64,000 nt of DNA from Paenibacillus flagellatus (GTDB taxonomy: Bacteria > Bacillota > Bacilli > Paenibacillales > NBRC-103111). The notes beneath the pieces are model-generated. The model worked only from the letters and a program-made list of their open reading frames with translations. It was not told the DNA's origin and searched no databases. Position numbers and translations under genes: made by a program. The stretch covers positions 1 to 64,000 of the forward strand of contig NZ_QJVJ01000020.1 of assembly GCF_003217775.1 (NCBI RefSeq), in the 5' to 3' direction. Shown piece by piece: positions 16,994 through 25,580 of the stretch. Within the stretch, counting starts at the first letter, position 1. Every line of letters begins with the position of its first letter.

Positions 16994-16996
16994 CCC

Positions 16997-18364
16997 CTAC
17001 ACTCGAATCCACCCCACCGAATACAAAAACACCAACACGATCAGCACCGGCGACACGAAGCGCAGCAGGATCATCCACGCCCCGTACCAAAAGCCGGACA
17101 AGCCGGACTCCTCCCCCGCCCGCTTCCACGCGTAGCCCGTGAAGAGCGTCACGACCAAGCCGCCGAGCGGCATGAGAATGTACGCGGTGATGAAGTCGGT
17201 CCAGTCGAAGAACGTCCGGCCGCCGGGCGTAAACGTGCCGAGGACGCCGCCGACGGACAGCGCGGACGGTACGCCGACGAGGAAGCAGACGACGGACACG
17301 AGGACCGCCGCCCGGCTGCGGGACCATTTCCACTGGGTCATCGCATAGGCGATCGGCACCTCGAGGATGGAGATGGCCGAGGTGAGCGCCGCGATGGCGA
17401 GCAGCAGGAAGAACAGGCCGCCGAACAGCAGGCCGAACGGCATCTGCGCGAACGCCGCCGGCAGCGCCATGAACGCGAGCCCGACGCCCTCGCCCGGCTC
17501 CAGCCCGTAAGAGAAGACGGTCGGGAAGATGACGAGCCCCGCGATGAACGCGTAGAGCAGGTCCCCTGCACCGATCGCAAGCGAGGCGCCGCCGAGCGAC
17601 TGCTGCTTGTCCACGTAGGAGCCGTAGGTAAGCATGCAGCCCATGCCGAGCGACATCGAGAAGAAGGCATGCCCGAGCGCGATGAGCGCCGACTCGGCGT
17701 CCAGCTTGCTGAAGTCCGGCTGCAGGAAAAAGCGCGCCCCCTCCCCCGCTCCCGGAAGCGTAAGCGACCGGATCATGAGGACGACGAGGATGAGGAAGAA
17801 GCCGGGGATAAGAATTTTGTTGAATTTCTCGATCCCGCCGGACACGCCCCTCGCCAACACCCAGCCGCATACCGCCATGACGACGGCTTGCCAGAAGAGC
17901 GGCATATACCCGCCGGCGAAGGAAATGAATTTCGTTTTGTAGTCGATGCCGGCGCGGAACAGCAGTCCGGTGAACGATTCGACCGTATATTGCAGCGTCC
18001 AGCCCGCCACGACCGCGTAGTACGACATGATGAGGAACGCGGTAATGACGGACAGCAGCCCGAAGGCGCTCCAATACCGGTTCCCGCTCAGCTTGTAGAA
18101 CGACGTGGACGCATCGCCCCGGCCGCCCCGGCCGATCGTCATTTCCGCAAGCAAAATCGGCAGCCCCACGACGATCAGACAAATAATGAACAACAGGAAA
18201 AAAGCGGCCCCGCCGTGCTTGCCCGTAATGTACGGAAACTTCCACATGTTCCCGAGTCCGACCGAGCTGCCGATCGCCGCCAAAATAAACCCTCTCTTCG
18301 AAAAACGTTCGGTTGTTCCCGATGATGGCCCGGACGTCCGTCCGGCTCTTGGTTGTCCGCTCAT
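16997..18364 (-). CDS. Sodium-dependent transporter (NSS/SNF family)
   Basis: A 455-aa protein with about 11-12 membrane helices. The diagnostic first helix ILAAIGSSVGLGNMWKFPYI contains the Na+/substrate site of neurotransmitter:sodium symporters, followed by GGAAFFLLFIICLIVVGLPI. Prokaryotic NSS proteins import amino acids such as tryptophan, tyrosine or leucine with sodium. ATG 18364 is chosen because the family starts about 20 residues before the first helix; upstream open frame is non-conserved. The 3' end abuts a truncated tatD, showing a local rearrangement. Substrate unknown. Confidence 0.92.
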   Translation of the reverse strand: MSGQPRAGRTSGPSSGTTERFSKRGFILAAIGSSVGLGNMWKFPYITGKHGGAAFFLLFIICLIVVGLPILLAEMTIGRGGRGDASTSFYKLSGNRYWSAFGLLSVITAFLIMSYYAVVAGWTLQYTVESFTGLLFRAGIDYKTKFISFAGGYMPLFWQAVVMAVCGWVLARGVSGGIEKFNKILIPGFFLILVVLMIRSLTLPGAGEGARFFLQPDFSKLDAESALIALGHAFFSMSLGMGCMLTYGSYVDKQQSLGGASLAIGAGDLLYAFIAGLVIFPTVFSYGLEPGEGVGLAFMALPAAFAQMPFGLLFGGLFFLLLAIAALTSAISILEVPIAYAMTQWKWSRSRAAVLVSVVCFLVGVPSALSVGGVLGTFTPGGRTFFDWTDFITAYILMPLGGLVVTLFTGYAWKRAGEESGLSGFWYGAWMILLRFVSPVLIVLVFLYSVGWIRV

Positions 18365-18414
18365 GCTGCACGCTCCGCCGTTCGTAGTAGGCCGAAACGA
18401 AGTTTCGACGCCTC

Positions 18415-18924
18415 TTAGTGTCGGTGGCGGACGGTCAAAATATTCCAAGCGCAGGCCATCGCCGCCAGCATCCGTACTTGCCGATCCGTCAACATGCAGC
18501 GCCGCTTCCCCCTGACGCGGGACGTATACCGGACCGGGATGTCCCCGTTCATCAGCTTCTCCGCGAGCCGTTCCCGATCCGCTCGAGTACGTTCCGCATA
18601 CCGGAAGCCGCAGCCGCCGAGCCCGATCGTCAAATCGATTTCCCGGCAGGCGCCGCGAATAATGTCCCCCCATCCGGACTCGTATTTATCGTTTTCGGGT
18701 GGAAAAAGAGTCCCGTCGACAGCGACGTCCAAACCGTCGGGGCCCAGCTCGGCGATCGCCGCACGAACGGCGTCCGTAAGCGGGATGGGCCGTCCGGCCG
18801 CCCGCCACAGCTTCTCGTTGTCCGGATAAGCCCGCATGTCGCTCGTAAACCCGACTTTGTCCTCGCGCAAGTGCCGGTTTTCGCAGGCGCCCAGGATCAA
18901 TAAGAAAGCCAGCTGATGCTTCAT
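18415..18924 (-). CDS. Hypothetical protein, 169 aa
   Basis: The protein starts MKHQLAFLLILGACENRHLR and includes LGPDGLDVAVDGTLFPPEND and EIDLTIGLGGCGFRYAERTR. The N-terminus is hydrophobic but short, and the cysteines do not form a lipobox. I recognise no family. It follows 12 bases after another unknown gene on the same strand and precedes the NSS transporter by 50 bases, so the three may share a transcript. A weak GAGG precedes the ATG. Confidence 0.6.
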   Translation of the reverse strand: MKHQLAFLLILGACENRHLREDKVGFTSDMRAYPDNEKLWRAAGRPIPLTDAVRAAIAELGPDGLDVAVDGTLFPPENDKYESGWGDIIRGACREIDLTIGLGGCGFRYAERTRADRERLAEKLMNGDIPVRYTSRVRGKRRCMLTDRQVRMLAAMACAWNILTVRHRH

Positions 18925-18936
18925 AGCGCTACGGCC

Positions 18937-19356
18937 TCAAGCCCCGGCCGTGAGCGGTTCGTAGAGAGGGACGGCCCAATTCGTAATGTCGATCGGATTT
19001 ACATCCTTGCCGTCCTTCTTGTAGATGAGCCGCGCCTCTCCGTTCAGCGGATGCTCGGCGATCAGCGTGAAGACGCTGTAATCGCCGCTCTTCGCCTTGG
19101 ACAGCGGAAGCTGTCTCATGAATTCCGGCTCCAGGCAGAAGACCAGCATTTCTTTGCCGCAGACGTACAGGCACATATCGGCGGACGGGTGCATGCGGAT
19201 CTCGAAGAAATAGTCCCGGGTGCGCGGCTTCGACGCATGGATTTCGACGAAGAGGTTGTTGCATCGATACAGCGAGCCTTCGATATGGTGCAATTCGTGG
19301 CCTTGGAAGACGTATTTCTCCAGCGCGGGGATGTAGTCTTTCACGGACGTTCTCAT
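18937..19356 (-). CDS. Hypothetical protein, 139 aa
   Basis: The protein starts MRTSVKDYIPALEKYVFQGH and has a mixed alpha/beta pattern with MCLYVCGKEMLVFCLEPEFM in the middle. There are no membrane segments or catalytic motifs I can name. AAGGAGC lies 9 bases before ATG 19356, a clear start. It is the first gene of a possible leftward operon with the 169-aa protein. It is divergent from the plus-strand unknown/nuclease pair across a 245-base promoter region. Confidence 0.65.
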   Translation of the reverse strand: MRTSVKDYIPALEKYVFQGHELHHIEGSLYRCNNLFVEIHASKPRTRDYFFEIRMHPSADMCLYVCGKEMLVFCLEPEFMRQLPLSKAKSGDYSVFTLIAEHPLNGEARLIYKKDGKDVNPIDITNWAVPLYEPLTAGA

Positions 19357-19601
19357 GGGCGATTCGCTCCTTCGCGGTTCTTTTCGGTACAATCCGATTC
19401 TACACCGACAGCCGAGGCCGCTTTTTGCAAAAAAACTTTTTTTTCGAAAAACGCAAAAACGCAAATGTCCGCTCCAAAGGGGGCGGTACTCTATTTCACG
19501 GAGCGGCAAACGACTCTGCGAAGGAGGTGTTGAAGCAGGCGTCGAAAGGATAGTACGCAAGTACCGGCCACATACATACCTAGAACGGAAAGGTGTTGTC
19601 G

Positions 19602-20624
19602 ATGAACGTACAGGAGCAGCCGTTCAAGCAAATCGTGCAAATCATGAAGGACGCAACCGCAGGCAGAAAGCAGCGGCAAACCGAACGGGACAAAGCGGAC
19701 AAATGCAAAACCGTATGCGATCTGATGCGGGACGTGATGATCGATCACATGACTTTGGAAGAACGGAAGAAGTTGCGGCTTTACTCGCCGGATTTGGAGC
19801 TCGACTACGATGAAGCGGAAGTCGAAGATGAGGTTGAAGAGGCCGACGACGCCGAATTCGAAGCAGCCGACGAAGAAAAAAAGAAGCTCCCTCCCCTTTA
19901 TTGGAAAATATACCGCATGCTGCTCCGAGACATCGAGGATTTTGCCCGCGGCACGATGCCGATGAAGGATTTGACCGAAGCCTGCAGCTTGTTGAAAAAA
20001 GGAATCGAGCACAATGTACGCGGACTGTTCCACGATCCGATGAAGCGTAACGCTGCGATCGCCCGGATCGACGAGGAGCTGAAGCAAATCAAGACGCAAG
20101 CCGAGCATCTGAAGAAAAACAAGGCCAAACCGGCCAAGCCGTTCAATCCGCCGCAACCCGAAGGAGGAATCGCCAGCGTGAACGCCGTGATCTTAATGAA
20201 GGAATTAAACGTCCTGTTCGACCTGCTCGATCAGGCGGGAACGGCCGTCCCGTATGCGGTCGAAAACCATATTTACGATGAGGAATTCGAGCAGCTGGTC
20301 GTCGTGCGAAGGAAAGAGTACTTCGTGCTGAAGGGCGAGGAGAGAGCGGTGGCGTATGCGGTTCTGGAAACGCCGCTCACCCGCAACGTGCACCTGATCC
20401 GCTTCGGATCGGACTACTGGCAGGATGCGGAGACGAGCCACGACTTCCAGGAAGACGCCTTCTTCATCAAGCCTTGTATCGACATGACGGAAGCTTTGAA
20501 CGAAGTGCTGGAGGCCCTGAATACGGAAAGCGACCTCGAGCTTGTCGATCCGGAGGAAGGCGGCGCTTCGCCCTTTGAAACCCGCTCTTCCTTGAACGAG
20601 AAGCTTTCCCGTTTGCTCGCCTAG
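19602..20624 (+). CDS. Hypothetical protein with acidic linker, 340 aa
   Basis: A helical N-terminal part (FKQIVQIMKDATAGRKQRQT) leads into a very acidic segment (residues about 70-95, DYDEAEVEDEVEEADDAEFE) and a Pro/Lys-rich hinge near 175. A second alpha/beta domain follows (VNAVILMKELNVLFDLLDQA, and EEFEQLVVVRRKEYFVLKGE). I recognise no family. GGAAAGG is 8 bases before ATG 19602, so this start is better than the GTG at 19593. It is followed after 12 bases by a PD-(D/E)XK nuclease-like gene with its own strong ribosome site, so the two form an operon and may act together. Confidence 0.65.
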   Translation: MNVQEQPFKQIVQIMKDATAGRKQRQTERDKADKCKTVCDLMRDVMIDHMTLEERKKLRLYSPDLELDYDEAEVEDEVEEADDAEFEAADEEKKKLPPLYWKIYRMLLRDIEDFARGTMPMKDLTEACSLLKKGIEHNVRGLFHDPMKRNAAIARIDEELKQIKTQAEHLKKNKAKPAKPFNPPQPEGGIASVNAVILMKELNVLFDLLDQAGTAVPYAVENHIYDEEFEQLVVVRRKEYFVLKGEERAVAYAVLETPLTRNVHLIRFGSDYWQDAETSHDFQEDAFFIKPCIDMTEALNEVLEALNTESDLELVDPEEGGASPFETRSSLNEKLSRLLA

Positions 20625-20636
20625 AAGGAGGCTGCC

Positions 20637-21646
20637 ATGATCGTCCCGATCGACATTCATAACGGTTTGAGCAAGACCGACTCGGATATGGAACAAACGA
20701 CGTTTCGCGAAATGGGATTGAAGGAGGATCAGATCGAAGATTTCATTCGCGACCATATCGACATTTTGGCGGACGACGAGACATTACTCGTCGTCGGCCG
20801 GCAAGTGCGCAACAAGGAACGAGGCCGCAGCGATCTGGTAGCCGTCGATCAAGAGGGCAATCTGGTGCTCATCGAAATCAAGCGCGACCGGGACGATATC
20901 CGGAACCGGAAGGAGCCGTTCGAATTCCAAGCGATCCGCTACGCGGCCAACTACGCGAGGATGACGACCGTCGACGACGTGGTGAATCTCCTGTTCGCCC
21001 CCTACATCGAGCGAAACCGGGACAGGTTCGGTCATACCGAGCTGACGGCCCGTGAGCTGGCCAAGCGGAAGATCGAAGAATTTCTGAGCAGGCATAAGGC
21101 CGAGCGAACGTTTAACCGGAAGCAGGAATCGTGCTGGTCGCTTCGGACTTCGACCCCCAGACATTATCCGCTTGCGCCTGGCTCGTCGGCAATCAAGTAT
21201 CCATCAGCTGCTACAAGCTTATTCCGTATAAGCTGGGCTCCCAGTACTTGCTGCAGGTCGAGAAGGTGCTTCCGCTTCCGGCGTTGGACGACCGGTATGT
21301 CGAAGTGGCTCCTCCCTCCGAGACGCAGACGACCGACAGCTCCTCCTCCCGCAATCGTACCCAGCTGCCCCGAATGGATAAGCTGTTCGAGTGGGGGATC
21401 GTCAAGCCGGGAGACGTCTTGACCCTTAAAAATTACAGCGACTCCCAAGCGGTCGTGGTGAACCATAAGGAAGTCGAGTTTCAGGGAGAACGCCTTCGCT
21501 TCAATCAATGGGGGCAAAAGGTGACCGGCTGGTCGTCCATCTGCATCTACGCTTGGGCATTCTCCGAGAGGCTTCAGAAGCTTCTGGACGATGCCAGGGA
21601 AGAAGAGCTGCAGCGGAGGCTGGAGGAAGCCGAAGCGGACGCATAA
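20637..21646 (+). pseudogene. PD-(D/E)XK (DUF91/NucS-like) nuclease gene, split by a one-base frameshift
   Basis: The first frame starts at ATG 20637 (AAGGAGG upstream) and encodes a nuclease core: GRSDLVAVDQEGNLVLIEIK has the D...E-x-K catalytic arrangement. At 21125-21126 the reading frame breaks. The natural continuation IVLVASDFDPQTLSACAWLV lies in the -1 frame and runs to TAA 21646 with a helical, Glu-rich end. One extra G in the AAGCAGGAATCG stretch would restore K-Q-G-I-V-L. The intact product would be about 336 aa. This is either a real mutation or a sequencing error. The gene pairs with the upstream unknown 340-aa gene. Confidence 0.8.
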
Positions 21647-21658
21647 GCCACGCCCTCC

Positions 21659-22439
21659 TTACCCCCAAACCTCGCGCAAAGCCGAGCGGAACAGCTCGTC
21701 GAGCTCCCGGTCCCGGTCGACTTCGACACTCTTCAAGTGAACGGCCGTTCGTTCGAAGTAGCCGATCCGTTCCTCCAAGTAGTCGTTAATCGGGTTCAGA
21801 CGCGGCTCGAGGTCCAGCTCGTCGCCGGCTTTCTTGCGCGCGAGCAGCTGTTGGACGATCGTATACAGCTCGCTGTCCGCCGGGATCAACGCGTCGACGA
21901 GACGGTCGAACTCCATGGGCGGCATGCTGTCGAAGCGTTCGATCCATTCGCAGGCGAGAATCGGCCTCAGCACGTAGAAATATTTTTTGATCTTCACTTG
22001 ATCGCCTTGCAAATACTCCCGGTAATTTCCTTTGGCCATGTTCAAATAATGATACGTACACGATTTGGGGGAGAATGTGAGCGGCGACAAGGCGCGAATC
22101 CGCTCCGCGACCGAATAGTTCTCGGCATACGGGATCGGCGATTGCAGCCATTCGAGCAGAGGCGGATTCGATTTGCGGAACAACTGGAGCGCTTTTCTCA
22201 AATCCCAGCCGCTGAGGTCGAGCCTCTCGTCGATCGGGCGCTCGATGACGTCGCGCTTCTCGAAGATGGACAAATACCATTCCACCGGACGGACGTAGAG
22301 GAACCGGACATCGTAGTCGCTGTCCCGGGACGGGAACCCCCAAGCCCGGCTGCCCGACTCGCAGGCGTATAGGATGCGGACGCCCTCCTCCTGCGAGCTT
22401 GCGCAGCTCTTGTACGATTGTGGCGTGGAAATCGGACAT
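21659..22439 (-). pseudogene. Nucleotidyltransferase (pol-beta superfamily, YcgL-like), frameshifted near the start
   Basis: From ATG 22439 (AAAGGAG upstream) the frame reads MSDFHATIVQELRKL and then turns into nonsense. The conserved body continues in another frame from about 22393: EEGVRILYACESGSRAWGFP, then SRDSDYDVRFLYV. It carries the GSRAWG...DSDYDVR motif of pol-beta-type nucleotidyltransferases (Gly-Ser plus two catalytic Asp) through to LFRSALREVWG. A one-base gain or two-base loss in the CTCGCAGGAGG stretch explains the break. As written only about 15 correct residues would be made. The intact protein would be about 260 aa. Sequencing error is possible. Confidence 0.82.
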
Positions 22440-22665
22440 GGCCGACACTCCTTTACTGGGGGGAATAGGAAGAAGCCGCAGACCCCAACGTCTACGGCCG
22501 GCACATTTCTTATGAATCTTCCCCGGCCGGCGGGGAGGCGAGCTTGCGATCATCTTAGCTGTCTAACCGATCGTTGTCAACTCGGGGAGGGCGCAGAATG
22601 GGATTTCCAAGCATGTGGAAATCTAAGGAGGATCATCTGTCCGAATAAGTCCGGGAGGAAACGTC

Positions 22666-22908
22666 ATGAAAATCGAACTGGGCCGCTGTCTGCTCGGCGA
22701 GCGGCTGGCGGAAGCGGGCATATCCGTCGATCGGCTCGCGGACGCGCTGCAGATGAGGCGGGAACGGCTGGCCGACTTTATGGACAACAAACGGGTCATG
22801 CCGCTGAAAACCGCCCTCTCCATCGCCGCGACGCTCGATTGCGAGGTGGACCGGCTGTACGAATGCACACGCGTAGAAGCTGGCGCGCCGCAACAGACGG
22901 AACCGTAA
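22666..22908 (+). CDS. XRE-family helix-turn-helix regulator, 80 aa
   Basis: A small protein made almost wholly of an HTH_XRE/Cro domain (LGRCLLGERLAEAGISVDRL, then MPLKTALSIAATLDCEVDRL). It has the usual third-helix pattern, and the last turn LYECTRVEAGA is typical of stand-alone XRE proteins. GGGAGG precedes ATG 22666. It is isolated, with no partner gene, and is convergent with the NAT gene. Target unknown. Confidence 0.85.
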   Translation: MKIELGRCLLGERLAEAGISVDRLADALQMRRERLADFMDNKRVMPLKTALSIAATLDCEVDRLYECTRVEAGAPQQTEP

Positions 22909-22979
22909 GGCGGGGGTTGCCTACGGATGCGACACAACCGCCCGCCGTTCGGAAGACCGCGGCTCCGCGCCGCTTCATT

Positions 22980-23807
22980 TCAATCGAACAACACGACGCC
23001 TCGAGCCCGGAGAAAGGCGACCGCCTCGTCCACCACGCCCGCATCGAAGCCGAACGTGGCGCGCATCATATCCGTCCACTCCGCCCGCGACGGGAAGTCG
23101 TGCACTTCCGAGCCTTTGTCCGTCTTGACGAACAGCTTCCGGTTGACGACGGAATACGCGGCGTCGCGCTTGAATACGGTCGCCACGATTCTGCGCATGA
23201 ACGGATTCTCGTCCTCGTCCCGAAGCGAATGGGCGATCGCTTCGTCGAAATCGGACAGCTCGACCGCGGTCCATTCGATCGTCTTGACGACGAAGCTTTG
23301 GCCGTTCGCGCGCCGATCGATGACGTAGCGGTCGTCGCCGAGCTTCGTCACCTCCACCGTTTCCCCGTACCGCGAAAACCGCGGCTCCTCCTCCGGTACA
23401 AGCGGCTCGAACAAGGGCGCGCCGTACCCGACGTCCACATAGTAAGCTCGATCGTCGATCGTGACTCGCAGCGCCATATGGGTGTTGCCGCCGGTGGCGC
23501 GGACGAGCTCGGCCCGGAAGCCGAGCGCCCGGAGCAGGCCGCCGAAGTGTGCGTTCAGGATATAGCAGTTGCCGCCCAGCCCTCTCGCCGCGAAATGGGT
23601 CAAGAAGGTTTCGGCGTCGGGCAGCCACCCGAGCCCGGTACGGGCTCCGTTGGCGTAATAGTGGATTTTGCCGATGTTCTCGAACGGAAACCGCTCCAGA
23701 TGCCGTCTTGTCAGACGGCGCAAGTAGTCGTAGGAAGGGGACTCGCGCTCCATCCGCAAGCAGTCCAGATAGAAGCGCAGCGAATGAGCGGCCATAGGCG
23801 TGGACAT
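22980..23807 (-). CDS. nat: Arylamine N-acetyltransferase
   Basis: A 275-aa cytosolic enzyme of the NAT family, which transfers acetyl from acetyl-CoA to aromatic amines and hydrazines. The cysteine-protease-like triad is visible: Cys in GGNCYILNAHFGGLLRALGF, His in GNTHMALRV, Asp in YYVDVGYGAP. The N-terminus RLTRRHLERFPFENIG is also diagnostic. ATG 23807 gives the family length; open frame further upstream overlaps the next gene and is not conserved. It follows a DUF2269-like membrane protein by 14 bases on the same strand. Confidence 0.94.
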   Translation of the reverse strand: MSTPMAAHSLRFYLDCLRMERESPSYDYLRRLTRRHLERFPFENIGKIHYYANGARTGLGWLPDAETFLTHFAARGLGGNCYILNAHFGGLLRALGFRAELVRATGGNTHMALRVTIDDRAYYVDVGYGAPLFEPLVPEEEPRFSRYGETVEVTKLGDDRYVIDRRANGQSFVVKTIEWTAVELSDFDEAIAHSLRDEDENPFMRRIVATVFKRDAAYSVVNRKLFVKTDKGSEVHDFPSRAEWTDMMRATFGFDAGVVDEAVAFLRARGVVLFD

Positions 23808-23821
23808 CGATCGCACCTCCC

Positions 23822-24277
23822 TCAATGCGGCTTGAGAATCATCAGGATGAAGATGATCGTGCCGAGCACCGTCGCCCACAGGTGCAAATTCCGCACCTTC
23901 GCATACATGGCTGCGAGGGGAGCGGGCGCTTCCGGGCGCGTCCTGGCGTCCGGGGAGGAGAGAGCCGCCTGCAGCTTCTTGAGGGCGGGCGCGAGGAAGC
24001 CGACGATGAGCACCTCGATGAGGATGTACAGGACGAGCGTCCCGCCGATCCACAGCTGGAGAAGGGAGCCGTACGAGCCGATCCAGAACAGGACGATGCC
24101 GGACAAGACGGCGAGCGTGCCGCTGATCTTGGGGAACAGCTCCAGACGCGCGACTTGGCGGAGCGACCGCTCCATCTCTTCGACGGACGTGGTGGGACGC
24201 AGCAGCAGCGGGAACGCATACGCCGGTCCCAAGCCGATGATGGCGGATAAGACGTGAAGCAAGACTAACCATTCCAT
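23822..24277 (-). CDS. DUF2269-like integral membrane protein
   Basis: A 151-aa protein with four predicted helices: EWLVLLHVLSAIIGLGPAYA, GTLAVLSGIVLFWIGSYG, LWIGGTLVLYILIEVLIVGF and LWATVLGTIIFILMIL. The early H of LLHVLSAIIGLG is typical of the DUF2269 group of small membrane proteins, which has no known function. It is the first gene of a short operon with the arylamine N-acetyltransferase. Assignment to DUF2269 is by overall look, not a specific motif. Confidence 0.75.
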   Translation of the reverse strand: MEWLVLLHVLSAIIGLGPAYAFPLLLRPTTSVEEMERSLRQVARLELFPKISGTLAVLSGIVLFWIGSYGSLLQLWIGGTLVLYILIEVLIVGFLAPALKKLQAALSSPDARTRPEAPAPLAAMYAKVRNLHLWATVLGTIIFILMILKPH

Positions 24278-24359
24278 TGTTCAACACACCGCTTTCGTAG
24301 GAAATGAATGCTGCATTTCCCATCATAGCGGCGACGGCGGAATCGCTGTATCGGTAAGA

Positions 24360-25580
24360 TTACGTATTTTGCGAAGGCGGGGGGCCGTTCGGCTCTTCGA
24401 GGAGCTTCCTTTCGGCGACGTACCGGGCGAGAGCGGCGCGGGAGCCGATATGCAGCTTCTGAAAAATCCGCTCCACATGCGTCGTGACGGTACGCGTGCT
24501 GACGAACAAAATCTTCGCGATGTCCGCGTTCGTATGTCCTTGGGCAACGTGGAGGGCTACCTGGCGTTCCCTGGCGCTGAGTGCGGTATGGAACGGCTCC
24601 GCCTCCCGCTGCGCCTGCAGCTTCGCCCGCTCGACGACTTGCCGGAACAGCGGCTCGCGGTCCGACTCCGGGAGGCGTGCCGCCGTCTCGAGCGCTTCGC
24701 CGAGCTTGTCGGCCAGCGTCAGGAGCAAGTCGTCCGGATACCGGTCGAACGCGTCCGCCCCCGGCCGAGCCTCCTCGCAGCACACCGTCCCGATGAGCGT
24801 ACCGGAGTCGAAGACGGGGAACGCAAGCAAGCTTCCCGGCAGCGGCCGCTGCCGACCACTCTCCGTTTCCCCTTCCCGCTTGCCCGTCTCCGACTCGATC
24901 GTATGCATGTACCGCATCTGCGAGCCGATGCCGCGCAGCCGGATGACGCGGCGCTCCACCGCGACGAGCGCGGCCAGCCGCCGCATGGCGTCGAACGCTG
25001 ACGGATCGGTGCCCGCTCCCGGCACGCCCCGGGAAGCCAGAAGCGAAGGCGCGGAGCCGGCGGCGCCGACGGCCCAATACGAGCAGCGGTCCAGCTCGAG
25101 CTCCTGCGCCAGCGCGCTCAGCAGCTCGCCGTACGTTTCCGGCGCGGGGGACAGATACAGCGCTTCCTCGACGCACCTCCGGACCGACATCACCTCGAAC
25201 ACCAACGCCGCCCGCAGGCCGGGCGCATTCGCCACCCCCGCCACCCACGAAACCGTGCGGATGTCTTGATGCAGCCGATCGAAGAGCGGCCCTTCCGTCT
25301 CCGTCCCGATATGGCGCACCGCGAGCTCCCACTGGATCAGATCGTCCGGCGTCGCCAGCTTGATCAGCGCGAACGGGTTGCCGGCCAAATTGTGCAGCGT
25401 TTTGTTCAGCATCTGATCGGCGACGGCGACGCGTCCTTCCTCGACGTGCCATACCCGGGACAGGTTGGCGACGTTCGGCGTGCCGTCCGGATCGCCGGTT
25501 ACGATCACGGACGGAAACACGCCGTCGAAGGCGGATACAATCCGGGTTAGCGGTACCTGCAACGCATGTCCCTCCCTCAT
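24360..25580 (-). CDS. PNPOx-like / GAF / LuxR-HTH regulator
   Basis: A 406-aa protein in three parts. Residues 1-130 are a pyridoxamine-phosphate-oxidase-like split-barrel (FPSVIVTGDPDGTPNVANLS, NPFALIKLATPDDLIQWELA). Residues about 150-310 form a GAF-like sensor (LLAFPVFDSGTLIGTVCCEE). Residues about 330-390 form a LuxR helix-turn-helix (LSARERQVALHVAQGHTNAD, then TRTVTTHVERIFQKLHIGSR). Its ATG overlaps the stop of the upstream PNPOx gene as ATGA, so the two are translationally coupled. Flavin, heme or coenzyme F420 sensing by the split-barrel part is conceivable; the ligand is not known. Confidence 0.85.
   Translation of the reverse strand: MREGHALQVPLTRIVSAFDGVFPSVIVTGDPDGTPNVANLSRVWHVEEGRVAVADQMLNKTLHNLAGNPFALIKLATPDDLIQWELAVRHIGTETEGPLFDRLHQDIRTVSWVAGVANAPGLRAALVFEVMSVRRCVEEALYLSPAPETYGELLSALAQELELDRCSYWAVGAAGSAPSLLASRGVPGAGTDPSAFDAMRRLAALVAVERRVIRLRGIGSQMRYMHTIESETGKREGETESGRQRPLPGSLLAFPVFDSGTLIGTVCCEEARPGADAFDRYPDDLLLTLADKLGEALETAARLPESDREPLFRQVVERAKLQAQREAEPFHTALSARERQVALHVAQGHTNADIAKILFVSTRTVTTHVERIFQKLHIGSRAALARYVAERKLLEEPNGPPPSQNT

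Noticed and set aside
16736-18325. Plus-strand open frame opposite the sodium symporter
   Set aside because: Highly charged Arg/Asp/Glu repeats typical of antisense frames to membrane proteins; no family features.
22374-24257. Very long plus-strand open frame of more than 600 codons
   Set aside because: It lies antisense to the nucleotidyltransferase, NAT and DUF2269 genes; it is a GC-rich shadow with Arg/Pro-rich meaningless sequence.
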